DNA from: Sarocladium kiliense | Lineage: Eukaryota > Ascomycota > Sordariomycetes > Hypocreales > Sarocladiaceae | Direction of reading: 5' to 3' | Length of the DNA stretch: 64,000 bases | Assembly: GCA_030734395.1 (NCBI GenBank) | Contig: JAUZTG010000041.1 | Span: forward strand, 1,736,001 to 1,800,000 | Shown here: piece after piece, positions 43,623 to 55,306 of the stretch | Layout of the letters: the number at the start of each line of letters is the position of its first letter | Numbering within the stretch: the first letter of the stretch is position 1 | Program-made: the position numbers and the translations under genes | Notes under the pieces: generated by a model | Told to the model about the DNA's origin: nothing | Database searches by the model: none | The model's input: only the letters and a program-made list of their open reading frames with translations

Positions 43623-44495
43623 ATGTCGACAGGAACCCCGCCAAACTACTGTATGTTGAGCACTCCCGCAGCCAGCATGGCATCATCGAACTAACTGGCG
43701 AGCGCAGATGCGATCCTCGAGGTGTCTGAGTCGGCGACGACCCAGCAGATCCGCGATGCCTACAAGAAGTACAACTGCTGTTATTGTCATTTATTGATAC
43801 CCTTCTAACTAACATTTGTGCAGAGCCGCTTTGAAGACGCACCCCGACCGTGTTGGCGCAGACTCACCTGAGCGTCCCGAGCGCACCCGCAAGTTCCAGC
43901 TCGTCAACGACGCCTACTACACCCTCTCCGACCCTACTCGCCGCCGTGACTACGACGCTCAACGTCGCCTGTTCACCAAGAGCGGCACCACCCCGTCTGA
44001 CCCCTTCGCCGACCCAGACGAAGAGATTCCGCCGCAGGGTGCTGGGCCTCAGAACCCTTACTCATGGGCTTGGAATTTCTTCACTAAGAATTCATCTGGT
44101 CAGGAGCCGCCGCCGGATCGTGAGAAGACTGAGAATGCGCAATTCGAGGACGTGTTTGAGGAGATGATGAGGGATGAAGGGCTTGCTGAGGATGGGACAA
44201 ATAAGCCAACTGGAAGGTTCTGGAGCTTGGTCGGCGGTGCGAGCGGTGGCGCATTGGGCTTCATCGTTGCGAATGTACCGGGTCTGGTGGCCGGCGCCGT
44301 TGCTGGTAACAGGCTCGGCGCTGTAAGGGATGCAAAGGGCAAGAGCGTTTACTCTGTCTTCCTGGTGAGTTCTATCCGGTCAGTGACTTTGCGGAACTTG
44401 GTGCTGACATGACACAGGATCTTCCTCAAGACGACAGAGCACGTCTGCTCAGCCAGCTCGCAGCCAGAGTCTTCAGTCACGCTGTTGGCGTATAA
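43623..44495 (+). CDS. J-domain (DnaJ-like) protein
   Basis: Four exons: 43623-43650, 43708-43768, 43824-44364 and 44418-44495, giving 235 aa. The first three exons together encode the J domain (residues 8-72): NYYAILEVSESATTQQIRDA, YKKAALKTHPDRVG with the HPD motif that stimulates Hsp70, and FQLVNDAYYTLSDPTRRRDY. There is no zinc-finger or C-terminal DnaJ substrate domain. Residues 75-160 are polar. Residues about 160-195 are Gly/Ala-rich and hydrophobic (GGASGGALGFIVANVPGLVA, GAVAGNRLGAVRDAKGKSVY), possibly membrane-associated. It is a type III J protein; the client and location are unknown. Confidence 0.9.
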
Positions 44496-44669
44496 AGTAT
44501 TGGCAGGAAGCAAAATTCACGAGCAAAGTTTGGAGTTTGGGATACCTTTTCCTCGAGAAACGGCGTAATTGGCTTATATATATATATGACACCCCTGCCT
44601 TGGTACTGTTCTTTGGCTTTTAACGCTGGAACTCGAGAATAAATGCGCGCACGCCATCAGTAGCTAGCT

Positions 44670-45702
44670 TTAGATAGGTGAAACATTCACATTCTGCAAA
44701 TCCTTGCTCTCGGAGGTCCAGCCATCCGCAGCCGCACCATTCTGGGTGAAATAAGGGGCAGCCGACTCGTCACCACGGAGAACCCAGCGGAAGTACGCCG
44801 CACCGGCGCTGCCGTATGCTCCGCCGTTGGGCTCGCCGTATGTTCCGCCGTGGCCGCTGGGATAGTTGCCAACCCAAGTTGGGACACCAGATGTGACAGC
44901 GGCATAGTCTCGCATGCCCTTCGGAGAACGTCAGCTAAGCATCTCCTGCGAGGGTTTGACAAACTTACGTTTCCGTAAGCAATGTCTTCTTGTCCTCCGA
45001 GGAAGAAGAAGATAGGCTTGTCAATAGGGGGCACGTTTGCGTTGGTGCCGCTCTCGTCATACTGGCCAGAGTTGAAGATACCAACGGCTGTGACTCGGCT
45101 GTCGAGCGAGTTGTCGTATGCCTCGACGCCGCCACAGCTCATGCCTGCAGCCGCAATCCTTGAGGCGTCCATGTTGGCCCAGTCTCCCTGACCAGCGTTG
45201 TTCACAGCCCAATCGATACTAGCCGTCATGGTCTGGGCGCTGGTGCCGCCTCCAGCACCGTTTGGAACACCACTCACGACGACGATGATACCATATGAGG
45301 CAATCTCGAGGAGGAAGTTCTGGTGGCTGAGGCTGTCATCGGAGCAGGCACCGTTGCCCCAGACCATGACTGGCATTGCGTCGAATGCTCCCATGTTCAC
45401 TGGCTTGTAGATCGTGTGATCTCCAAAGTCGGGAAGGACCACATACTCCTGTCAGACATTAGCATGAGCATGCCTGAGATTCAAATCCACAGAACAATTC
45501 AAAGTATTCAACGTGGGTGAAAATAGGCAGCATAGCGAGTAGAAATGCAAATAGAATAGCAGGTACAACTATGAATGGAGATAGAAGTCAAGGGACCCTC
45601 TCGGAATGAAGAAGGCAGACTTACAGATTGCTCGTACTGCTGGGCATTTGCCCTGAAGGCTGCAATAGCAAGCCCAAGAAGGGTAGATGGCGAGTTCTTC
45701 AT
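44670..45702 (-). CDS. Secreted alpha/beta hydrolase (esterase/cutinase-like)
   Basis: Exons 45625-45702, 44969-45448 and 44670-44918, all phase 0, give 268 aa. A signal peptide (MKNSPSTLLGLAIAAFRANA) precedes a single alpha/beta hydrolase domain. The oxyanion region is MPVMVWGNGACSDD. The nucleophile elbow AAGMSCGGVEAYD places the catalytic serine at residue 130. The acid is probably Asp in FFFLGGQEDIAYGN, and the base His is in YPSGHGGTYGEPNGG. The substrate is unknown. Intron 1 (45449-45624) is long for this genome and contains a minisatellite relative. Intron 2 ends in an unusual CGAAG acceptor. The protein ends with a polar, probably surface-exposed tail. Confidence 0.85.
45527..45566. 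repeat. Dispersed minisatellite-related sequence inside an intron
   Basis: GCAGCATAGCGAGTAG followed by ATAGAATAGCAGGTAC. The first word differs by one base from 36404-36419, and the second contains the unit of the 36354-36401 array. Its location within intron 1 of the hydrolase may explain that intron's greater length. Confidence 0.6.
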
Positions 45703-47107
45703 GTTGTTCAACTCGAATTTGGAATCTTGTTTGTCCACAGTGTCAAGGCTTGTCCTCAAAGTCTGACGATCGGTTGAGCTGTCCAAACTGCTGCTTTTAT
45801 AGACTGAGTCTTGATGAACTCCATTGCAGGCCGTTTAAACTCAGGCTATGCGATCTAGGAGTACCAAGCCTCCCGTCGGGTGAGCAAGGATCAAAACGTG
45901 TCTATGCATGCATGTCCCCATGGGGAAATGCGCCACACCACGTTCCGTTGCCATGCGCAATAACTCTATCTCGGAGCTTTGTCCATCGTACCACCGATAC
46001 ATACTGCCGAAGAATGCACGCCCAACAACCGGGTTGGCGAGAAAAACACGACCGTGAGCGACTTTGGGAACTCAATATCACTCGCTTGTGCCATTTAGAG
46101 AGGACCGACACGATATATTCCAAGTTGGGCTTTTCACGCGAGCGTTGCTGGAGGTTCCCAGGACTTTCAAGTCTAATTGTGCAGTGTGCATCTTATGCGA
46201 TCCAATGATCAAAGATACTACGTGATGAAATGACATAGGGGCGGGGCTCCATGATCTACATAACCCAGCATTGACAGTTGCGGCAATGAGTGACATCAAA
46301 CTATGTGCCGGCGTCGCACCATCCAGTAACGACGCTGAGGTTGAGAACCTCGAGTAGTATTCCCCTCTCGACGAGAGGACATGTGACAACTATTGCCGAA
46401 GAAATGCCTGCCGGCAGCGAGAATGTCAAGATCAGAACGAATTGAACCGGTCGATCGAGGCAGATCGTCATCGTGATTCTGCCGGAAAGCATATGTGCCC
46501 CGCTAAGAATGCATACCCTCGCAAGAATATCCTAGAGTATTGTTGGGCTGAAGGGGAATGCATTTCCGACACCGTAGCAGACCATTGTGCAGCCCACTGC
46601 CCGTCTGTGACTGGTTCAGAGGTAACATTACTTTCCCAGTCCCGTATGGAGCACGACTTATGCTCGTCCATCATTGGCTTGGATCGCCCGAGTCGGGTAC
46701 ATCATGAGGCCCGGGTGCCATCGACATCGTCAGATGAGACGGCGATCTGCCACTCAGACCTTTTGCCGGTCAAAAGTTCATTGTCGTGCGCCCCTTCGAC
46801 CCTCCAGGTGCTCCTGGCAACCAGCATTGCCCAGCCTGGGTTGGGGGTTAATCACGCATTACCTCACATTGATCACCATTCAAGCCAAAAGTGTACGATG
46901 CCGTCTTGGAGTGACGTTAATATCGGTTCCAGCAGTGTTCTGGTTGATGCTTTGTGAAAACACGTACAATTGTAAGTCCTGAACACCCTAAATCGCAGTT
47001 TGATCCTGTCTGCCACCCTAAAAAATCCTACTTGCTTTTCAAGTCCATGTCTAGAAAGTCGTCATGCTGAGCAAAGCTTCGTCATACGCCAAGTACCGCC
47101 ACTAACT
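45703..47107. other. Intergenic region hydrolase / SmB
   Basis: 1.4 kb. It holds the hydrolase promoter and the SmB 3' UTR. The open frames at 45687-46208 and 46442-46957 (plus strand) have no domain and no codon-bias signature. I see no repeat or RNA gene. Confidence 0.4.
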
Positions 47108-48024
47108 TCATCTGCGTGGAGGCGGCTGGAAACCAGGGGGTGGCGGGCCGCTGGGGTTGAAGCCTGGGGGAGGGAATGGCGCATTGCCCGGGAAGCCGGC
47201 TGGTGGAGGGAAGTTGCCAGGGAATCCAGGCGGAGGAGCTGAGAAAGGGTCAGTTACGTTTCGGCGGATTGATCGATGATTGTACATACCACCACGGCCC
47301 ACAGGGAAACCGGGGGCTCCAGGAGCTCCAGGGAAACCAGGGAAACCAGGAGGAGCACCAGCTCCAACTCCAGCAGCGGGTCCCTATGAGAATAGTTAGT
47401 TTTGTGTTCGTAAGGGCCAGGAGAGGTAGACATACGGCGAGAGATGGCGGTGCAGCACCACGGCCTGCGGGCTTCGCTACTCCAGGACCAGCAGTCAAAG
47501 ATGAGGGAATACCGCCCGGGGTGCTCTTTCCGAGTCTGGCGCTGGGGTCGGCGGGGGGAGGTGACTCGACAGAGAGTGAGATGATATGTGCGCCACGGAC
47601 AATCGTCAAACCCAATGTTCGCTTCTCCTCGCTCTCAACAGTCTGCCCACCAGATCCAGTTGCCGCTGCCTTTGTTTGCCTCCTCTTGACGCGTCGGAAC
47701 TCTTCGGTGTCGGCGAGAACGAGGTTCATGTGCTGTGTAACTTGTCAGCCTTGTCTAAACGCGCGGGCGGGAAGTATCGCGTACCTTATCGAAGGCGAGC
47801 ATCTGACCAGTCATGGATCGCCCGTCATTGAGAGTGACGCGCATCCGCCAGTTGATCTAGAACAGTGTCAGCGATCAATCCCCAAGCAAAGAGCACCATA
47901 GCATGTGGTGCACAGGTCGTATTGTACTCACGTAACCGGCCTGCGAACGATGGGTTAGCTTCTGACTTCAAGTACCTCTGGAACGTAGCGGGCGACTTAC
48001 CATCTTTCCTTGCTTGTTCGACAT
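47108..48024 (-). CDS. SMB1: Small nuclear ribonucleoprotein SmB
   Basis: Six exons: 48001-48024, 47932-47940, 47785-47856, 47436-47732, 47290-47383 and 47108-47238, giving 208 aa. SmB/B' is part of the heptameric Sm ring on spliceosomal U snRNAs. The Sm fold is complete: Sm1 INWRMRVTLNDGRSMTGQML followed by AFDKHMNLVLADTEEFR, and Sm2 KRTLGLTIVRGAHIISLSVE. A Pro/Gly-rich tail with PPPGF and PGFPG repeats follows. Exon 2 is only 9 nt (Ala-Gly-Tyr) but is flanked by good splice sites and completes the family N-terminus MSNKQGKMAGYINWRMR. It is divergent from RPL11. Confidence 0.93.
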
Positions 48025-48416
48025 GTTGAGGGATGTCTGAGAGCCGCACACAGCAGCTTCTCAATGTTCAAAAATTGTCTTGTGCGTGTGTAGTGTGTGG
48101 CCCGAATGCAATGACGTTCAATGCTTCAAGCTCTGCACGCGAGGGATGCTCTCCAGACACCGACCTCGAAGTTTGCGGAGCCTGATGCGAAAGGCTGAGG
48201 GCCTCTGGCGACAAACAGCGCTAGTCCACTTCAGGTGATTACTTAAGGCAAGATTAGGTAAGACAACTTTTTTTGGGCGGTGACTCCACACAAATCGCAC
48301 TGAGGGCAGGAAATACGCACAAACTGGCGAAACTGCTTTTTTCTCAATCGTCGCTAACCATCCAGCCAATTCGTGAACCTCAACCTCGACCGTCACGACC
48401 ACACAACACCGCAGCA
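48025..48416. promoter_or_regulatory. Divergent promoter region SMB1 / RPL11
   Basis: 392 bp between two highly expressed housekeeping genes. A T-run (48269-48275) and a C/A-rich leader (48355-48415) precede the RPL11 start. No motif is certain. Confidence 0.5.
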
Positions 48417-49065
48417 ATGGCATCCGAGAAGGCACAGAACCCCATGAGGGAGCTCAAGATCCAGAAGCTGGTTCTTAACATTTCCGTCGGCGAGTCTGGT
48501 GACAGGCTCACCCGTGCCGCCAAGGTGCTCGAGCAGCTGTCCGGTCAAACCCCCGTCTACAGTACGTTGCGACTCTGAGAGAACGAGATGGAGTGAAGAA
48601 CGATGAATCTGACAAGAGTACCAACAGGCAAGGCTCGCTACACCGTCCGTACCTTCGGTATCCGCCGTAACGAGAAGATCTCCGTCCACGTCACCGTCCG
48701 TGGCCCCAAGGTAAGACGAATCGAAAACATCGACCCTCGATCGCATCAAATATTGACTTCCCTTTCCACAGGCTGAGGAGATTCTTGAGCGTGGCCTCAA
48801 GGTCAAGGAGTACGAGCTCCGCAAGCGCAACTTCTCCGAGACTGGCAACTTCGGCTTCGGTATCAGCGAGCACATCGATCTCGGTATCAAGTACGACCCC
48901 TCCATCGGTATCTACGGCATGGACTTCTACTGCTGCATGACCCGCCCTGGTGAGCGTGTCACCCGCCGCCGCCGCATGAAGAGCAAGATCGGCCCCAGCC
49001 ACAAGATCAAGCGCGACGAGACCGTCAAGTGGTTCAAGCAGAGGTTCGACGGCATTGTCCGATAA
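48417..49065 (+). CDS. RPL11: 60S ribosomal protein L11 (uL5)
   Basis: Exons 48417-48561, 48628-48710 and 48772-49065 give 173 aa, the normal length. uL5 is part of the 5S RNP in the central protuberance of the large subunit. The sequence is the canonical family: NPMRELKIQKLVLNISVGES, DRLTRAAKVLEQLSGQTPVY, SKARYTVRTFGIRRNEKISV, GNFGFGISEHIDLGIKYDPS and KIGPSHKIKRDETVKWFKQR. Codon use is strongly biased to C-ending codons, as expected for high expression. The start context is GCAGCAATGGC. Confidence 0.98.
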
Positions 49066-50109
49066 ATGGAGAGACGGATCTTTTGTCTTTGCGGAATGGT
49101 TTCACGGCGAAAACTTGGGGGAAATATCACGCGGTCATGTATTTCCATCATTGCATTGACTTGACCTGGAATTGAGTCAAGCTCGGCCTCAGAGACCGAC
49201 CGGCGCCATGCCGGCTTTCCCTACTGTAGACTCGCAGTGAATGTGACGTCTACCTCCATAATGTTCACGAAGCCCAGGAAAGCGTGTGAGTGAGGGTGCA
49301 TGGTAGTCGTAGACGCTGTCGAATTGGCTTCGCAACAATAATTAATGCTTGGAAGCACGCAAGTAAGTAAGTAAGATGGCTTCGCTATCAGTCGTCGACA
49401 TCGTTAATGTCGATGGCGCCTGATCGCAAAGGGTCTTGAAAGTCGTAGCAGGCACACGAAATTAGAAGCGAAAAGCGTCAATCCATCGCCAGAAGCCTTG
49501 TATGACAGTAGGAGCTTGTCCGCCGAAACAAGGCTACAATCCAAGTACAAGGCTGCTCTTGGAGTCCTCAGCAACCTTGGAGTCCTGCCTGAGGATTCGG
49601 GGATCGGTGATAGTGCGGCAAATCTCGGAAGCAATTTAGCTCAAGGAGACGGCTCTTGAGGCACGACACATCACCACTGAAGCACCCCATCAATTAGTAA
49701 CAACAATTTTCGAATAAATTCAAAAGGATCGCAGAAACTGAGATGCATTGGGTTGCTTGTATCTGAGATGAGTTCCGATTACCTCCCATAATTGCTGCGT
49801 GCTCCCCTTCATCCGTAGCCCTCCCACGCATGGCCCACGCCAAGCTCTCTCCTGGGAAATTGTTAGGCCAACCTCGGGATTAACAGGCACTCCGCGCAAC
49901 GGTCTTTGATTGGCCACTTCCCAGCTGGCCTCCACCTTTCACCCTCAGGCAGACTCTGCTGTCTGTTCTCCGTCACTGTTCCTCTCCAAAATCTGCACTC
50001 GCTCTCCTGCAAAGGCAGCACCACCAAACCCCCAATCTCCCCTCCCTCCCGATTGCACGTTGCTGCAATTGCTCTCCTTCACCCTCAATCCTCAGTCACC
50101 TCCATCATA
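49066..50109. other. Intergenic region RPL11 / ATP1
   Basis: 1.0 kb. The last 180 bp before ATP1 (49930-50105) is a C/T-rich leader (for example CCCCCAATCTCCCCTCCCTC) typical of strong fungal promoters. The rest shows short direct repeats of AAGT at 49364-49373 only. No gene is supported. Confidence 0.45.
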
Positions 50110-52540
50110 ATGTTCAGGAACGCTCTCCGACAGTCGAGCCGCGCCGTCGGCGCCGTCTCTGCCGCTGGCAGGGTCGCCGCGGTAAGTGTCCTCACGCCCA
50201 GCCGATCCGACCTCAACCGCCCATCGAGCCACCGCCAGCGACGCGATGCTACCATCAGGACAATTCTGCAGGAGCTCAATTGAGCATTGTAGACATCGTC
50301 GCGAGCATTGCTGCAACTTTTTTCGAGCTGTGCGGTGGCTTTTGGGGTGCTGGGGGAGTCGCTCATAGTCTGGGGTTTCGGCTAACTTGTTTTTCTCCGC
50401 CAGACTCGAAATGCCGCACCGGCCGCCGTCAACGCTGCCTCCGTGTCCGCTCGTTCCTACGCCTCCGAGGCCAAGGCCTCCCCGACCGAAGTCTCTTCAA
50501 TTCTCGAGCAGCGCATTCGCGGCGTCCAGGAGGAGTCTGGTCTTGCTGAGACTGGCCGTGTCCTCTCGGTCGGGTACGTTGGACCCACAAAACTGTTACA
50601 GGGAGGCATCGTTGCCATCCGCCCGGCATTGCTCGGCAACGATTCTCTCGACAGAAAAATCGCAAAAGGAACAACCGACTGACCTACGTTGCTTACAGTG
50701 ATGGTATCGCCCGTGTGCACGGCATGGCCAACGTCCAGGCTGAGGAGCTTGTTGAGTAAGGAGACTAGGAAGCTTGTGTGGCGCCAACAGGAGCTAACAA
50801 CGGACAGGTTCGCCTCTGGCGTCAAGGGCATGTGCATGAACCTCGAGGCCGGCCAGGTCGGTGTCGTCCTGTTCGGTTCTGATCGTCTTGTCAAGGAGGG
50901 CGAGACCGTCAAGCGTACCGGTGAGATTGTAAGTTGCAAACTGCATTCGTCAGCCCGTGATTCGTTGCTAATGCGAAACAGGTTGACGTCCCCGTCGGCC
51001 CTGAGCTGCTCGGTCGTGTCGTCGACGCTCTCGGTAACCCCATTGACGGCAAGGGCCCTCTCAACACCAAGGAGAAGCGCCGTGCTCAGGTCAAGGCCCC
51101 TGGCATTCTGCCCCGTCAGTCCGTCAACCAGCCCGTGCAGACTGGTCTCAAGTCCATCGACGCCATGGTTCCCATCGGCCGTGGTCAGCGTGAGCTGATC
51201 ATTGGTGACCGTCAGACCGGCAAGACTGCCGTCGCTCTTGACGCCATCCTCAACCAGAAGCGCTGGAACGATGGTAACGACGAGACCAAGAAGCTCTACT
51301 GCGTCTACGTCGCCGTTGGCCAGAAGCGTTCCACCGTCGCTCAGCTCGTCAAGACCCTTGAGGAGAACGATGCCATGAAGTACAGCGTTGTTGTTGCCGC
51401 GACTGCCTCCGAGGCCGCTCCTCTTCAGTACATCGCCCCCTTCACTGGCGCCTCCATTGGGTAAGTTCCGACTCGTATATCTTGTTCAAATCATGTTGTC
51501 TATTGCGCATTTCTCTCTTGCTCCCCATATCCTGGTTTACCATTTTGGTATCTATCTTGGCTCTTATTCGACCATCGCTTTACTCCCCTACCTAGCTTTT
51601 TATGGAGGGCTAACGGATCTTGTGTCTTCTAGCGAGTGGTTCCGTGACAACGGCAAGCACTCTCTCCTCGTCTTCGATGATCTCTCAAAGCAGGCCGTCG
51701 CCTACCGTCAGATGTCTCTGCTCCTCCGTCGTCCCCCCGGTCGTGAGGCCTACCCCGGTGATGTTTTCTACCTTCACTCTCGCCTGCTCGAGCGTGCTGC
51801 CAAGATGAACAACAAGACCCACGGCGGTGGTTCCATGACTGCTCTTCCGGTCATTGAGAGTTCGTTCCTCAACTACTCCCCCAGCTCCTCTATATGTACT
51901 AACAGCCTTTGAAGCTCAGGGAGGTGATGTGTCAGCGTATATCCCCACAAACGGTGCGTTTCCCAGCGTTCTGAGCGATTCAACGTTCGAATGAGCATAT
52001 TTTTGAGCACGGTAGCTAACTTTGTATACAGTCATTTCCATTACCGACGGTCAGATCTTCCTGGAGGCCGAGCTCTTCTACAAGGGTATCCGCCCCGCTA
52101 TCAACGTCGGTCTTTCCGTCTCTCGTGTCGGTTCCGCCGCCCAGGTCAAGGCCATGAAGCAGGTCGCTGGTTCGCTCAAGCTCTTCTTGGCCCAGTACCG
52201 TGAGGTCGCTGCCTTCGCCCAGTTCGGTTCCGATCTTGATGCCGCCACCAAGCAGACCCTCAACCGTGGTGAGCGTCTGACTGAGCTCCTCAAGCAGAAG
52301 CAGTACTCTCCCATGGCTGTCAACGAGATGGTTCCTCTGATCTACGCTGGTGTCAACGGCCACCTCGACATTGTCCCGGTTCCCAAGATCCTGCAGTGGG
52401 AGGCCGACTTCCTCTCTCACCTCCGCACCAACGAGTCCGACCTCATGGCCACCATCGACAAGGAGGGCGCCCTCAGCAAGGACCTTGAGGCCAAGCTCAA
52501 GTCTGTTATCGAGTCCTTCACCAAGAGCTTCCTCGGTTAA
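50110..52540 (+). CDS. ATP1: Mitochondrial ATP synthase subunit alpha
   Basis: Eight exons: 50110-50181, 50404-50573, 50699-50755, 50808-50928, 50982-51460, 51633-51859, 51915-51953 and 52032-52540, giving 557 aa. It is the non-catalytic nucleotide-binding subunit of F1. The N-terminus is a basic mitochondrial presequence (MFRNALRQSSRAVGAVSAAG, then SARSYASEAKASP). The core has VDVPVGPELLGRVVDALGNP, Walker A GDRQTGKTAVAL, YCVYVAVGQKRSTVAQLV, LLVFDDLSKQAVAYRQMSLL, the RRPPGREAYPGDVFYLHSRL signature and VISITDGQIFLEAELFYKGI. Exon 7 is only 39 nt. Intron 6 starts with GTTCGT. The 222-nt first intron follows the presequence. Long antisense frames here are shadows of the C-biased codons. Confidence 0.98.
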
Positions 52541-53357
52541 ATAGCCATCGCATAATACCACGACTGGCTTGACTGTGGGGCTCATTGGGGGTTGACTTGC
52601 CTATACCTGATTTCGAGTTGTTTGTCTCTCTAGATGCGGAGGGATAGGTCGCGGGGTTGCGTTGAAGCCGATGGAGCGACGTGTTACAGGGACATCGCCA
52701 GTCGTACTACCACTTGTAAAATAGAGCTTAAAACTCAATGAAAGCCCCGAAATTCCTTTTGTTCTTCCAGATCACTACCACAGTTCTGTCGCTAATGACG
52801 CTAAAGTCAAACAATTGCGTGTCCGCTGTTGCCCAAAGACACTGATCTCGCCCCATCGTGCTAAATGCCTGGCATTCAATAGTTACAATGTCAGAGCTTG
52901 TGTGTCCACTTGTGGCTGCTTTCATCATGCTTCAAGGTATACGTTTGTTTATCATCGCAAGTGCAACAGCACACGGGAATTACAAGTACACATGTGAGAG
53001 TAATTAGGAAGAGCCTCCGGACTAAGATGGGAATATGGAATAAGAATCGGCTACCTATCATAACAATATATCTGCCAACTAGGACCACAGAAAAGTCATC
53101 TCTTACGTCGCTAACCAATTTCATCGACCCAGAAATATGTGGTTGTTGGTGTAATCGAGGACGTGCGACTATAATGTGACATCATGCGATCTGATTATCC
53201 GCGACTTCGGAGTATCTCCTCCTCACCCCAACATCGAAAGCTCAGCGGAATTATGAACCAATCTCACCCTGCCACCCTCGAGCTACCATCCACGTCGACT
53301 TGAAGCTCGGACTGAAGCAGATTTGATTACTACAAACAAATCCGGTACCCTCGGACG
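52541..53357. other. Intergenic region ATP1 / NAD(P)HX dehydratase gene
   Basis: 817 bp, AT-richer than the flanking genes. It is presumed to hold the ATP1 3' UTR and the downstream promoter. No RNA gene or repeat is recognised. Confidence 0.4.
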
Positions 53358-54587
53358 ATGACCGCTGCTTCCTCGAAGCCCGACATGTCGGCTGCTACGA
53401 AAGATGTCCTGGCCAAGGTGCAGCGCATGATCCCGCCCATGCTTGAGAGCTTCCACAAAGGTTCGAATCAATTTGCAATCACTTAGAGACGGAAACCACT
53501 AACTGCGATACAGGACAGCTCGGCCGTGTTGCTGTCCTCGGCGGAAGCAAGGACTACACAGGTGCGCCATACTTCTCGGCAATGGCTAGCGCACGCCTCG
53601 GATGTGACATGGTGAGCTCTAGAGAAGATTTCCAGCCTACCTTTGATTGACGGCTGACCGTGACTCGCAGTCGCATGTCATTTGCACGCCAGAGGCTGGA
53701 GCTGTCATCAAGACATACTCACCGAACCTCATGGTTCATCCGCTCATGCGTCAATCTCCTACATCATCAGGTGAACCATCCATTACATCAAACAACTCGA
53801 AGAACGTTGAGCTTGACCCTGAGCGTGTCTCTGCCGAGATTATCGAAATGCTTCCCCGCCTGCATGTTCTCGTCGTCGGTCCTGGTCTCGGCCGTGACTC
53901 CCTCATGCACGCTACTGTTGCCCGTGTCATCAAAGCTGCTCGGAAAGGCAAGATGCCTGTCGTCATCGATGCAGATGCTCTTCAGATTGTCCAAAATGAT
54001 CCCGAAATTGTCCGCGGATACGAGGGCGCCATCTTAACGCCCAACGTGGTCGAGTTCAAGCGGTTGTGTGACGCACTTGGCATCAAGGACGAAGCTGCTG
54101 GAAGCAAGTCAGAGACAGAAAAAGTGGAAACCCTTGCTCGTGCTCTTGGAGGAGTTACAATTGTGCAGAAAGGAGGCAAGGATTACATCTCGAATGGAGT
54201 AACAACGTTGGCAGATGATCTGGAGGGAGGTAAGAAGAGAAGCGGCGGACAAGGCGATACCCTCACAGGGTCGATCGCTACATTCCTCGGCTGGAGAAAC
54301 GCATACCTTGACGGACTTTGGGACGTCGGTAAGGAGAAGCTGGATGCGAAGGAGATGATTGGCCTTGCAGCATTCGGAGGCTCAGCCATCACAAGAGTAC
54401 GTCCTGCCAACCCGCAAAACCCACGAAGGCTGAACTATACTAACAAGACCTATAGGAGTGTTCGCGACTTGCTTTCCTCAAAAAGGGCCGGAGTTTACAG
54501 GCGAGTGACCTGACAGACGAAGTGCATGTCGCTTTTATGAACCTCTTTGGTGAAGTTGATGCCGATGCTGGAGGCTCGAAATTGTAA
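53358..54587 (+). CDS. NNR2: ATP-dependent NAD(P)H-hydrate dehydratase
   Basis: Exons 53358-53460, 53514-53611, 53671-54396 and 54456-54587 give 352 aa. It repairs damaged cofactors by ATP-dependent dehydration of the S form of NADHX and NADPHX. This is a ribokinase-like (carbohydrate kinase) fold. Motifs: LGRVAVLGGSKDYTGAPYFS, ASARLGCDMSHVICTPEA, LVVGPGLGRDS, VVIDADALQI, GAILTPNVVEFKRL, and the catalytic site GGKKRSGGQGDTLTGSIATF with the GGQGD Asp. The C-terminal exon encodes ECSRLAFLKKGRSLQASDLT. An insert of about 25 residues (SPTSSGEPSITSNNSKNVEL region) sits after the second motif. No mitochondrial presequence is clear. Confidence 0.94.
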
Positions 54588-55306
54588 GGAATACACGGCA
54601 TCTGCCTACGCGTGGCTTAGAGTTCTCTTCATCGTACAATACAAGGAGAAAATCGCCTGCCTTGTGACGCTGTGGTTATTTCTAGTATTCTCGTAATTGT
54701 TGTTCATATAATGACCTGCTTCCTGGGTATCAGAGCGGGACGTTACTACTCTGAGGTTTCCATCTTTTAATCATGACGACAACGGTCGCTAATCTACTAA
54801 CGAAACCCGTGACTATTTCATCTCACCTGCTATTTAACATAATCTTTTACGTCCTATCCTACTTCCTATCTTGTCTCACTATTTTACCATACTATCTTGT
54901 TTTGCTATCTTACCTTACTATCTTACCTCTATTCTACATATCAGCGATGTGATCAGGCATGTTGCGTCTACGACAATATTGATCACACGAGCAGATGCTA
55001 GCGAGCTCGCAACACTTGCTGAAAATGTCGATGATGCAGAATTGGGCCTCGCGGCTAGGAGAGTCGTTAGTGTGCTGCCTGGCATGAGCGTGGTGCTGAT
55101 GCTGGTTTTGTAGGACAAAACAAAAGAAAGACAAGGTGGATAACAGGGAAGGAAAGTAGACGAGGAAGGAAACGAAAGAGTGATGCAGGAGCATACTTAC
55201 CAGCATCAGCCATGATATCCTTATAACGCTGCCGGAGCAATTGCATAAGCTTTGTTCACTGCCCTTGGTGAAAAGGAGATTTGTGCTTTGCCTGTAAATT
55301 GTCTAG
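54588..55306. other. AT-rich spacer with pyrimidine repeats
   Basis: 719 bp. Positions 54835-54950 are a degenerate array of CTATCTTAC-like words (for example CTATCTTGT, CTATCTTAC twice, TCTATTCTAC). A patch at 54957-55113 has an open frame on both strands but no domain. It lies directly upstream of the SNF2-like relic, so part of it may be decayed helicase sequence. Confidence 0.45.
54835..54950. repeat. Degenerate CTATCTTAC-type pyrimidine-rich repeat
   Basis: Variants of a 9-11 nt word (CTATCTTGTC, ACTATTTTACC, ATACTATCTTG, ACTATCTTACC) follow one another on the plus strand. Copies are diverged; the exact boundaries are uncertain. Confidence 0.6.

Noticed and set aside
46442..46957. 171-aa open frame upstream of the SmB 3' end
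   Set aside because: It has no recognisable motif, no codon bias like its neighbours and no splice-compatible partner exons.
52016..52585. 189-aa open frame antisense to the last ATP1 exon
   Set aside because: It is a shadow of the C-biased third codon positions of ATP1.
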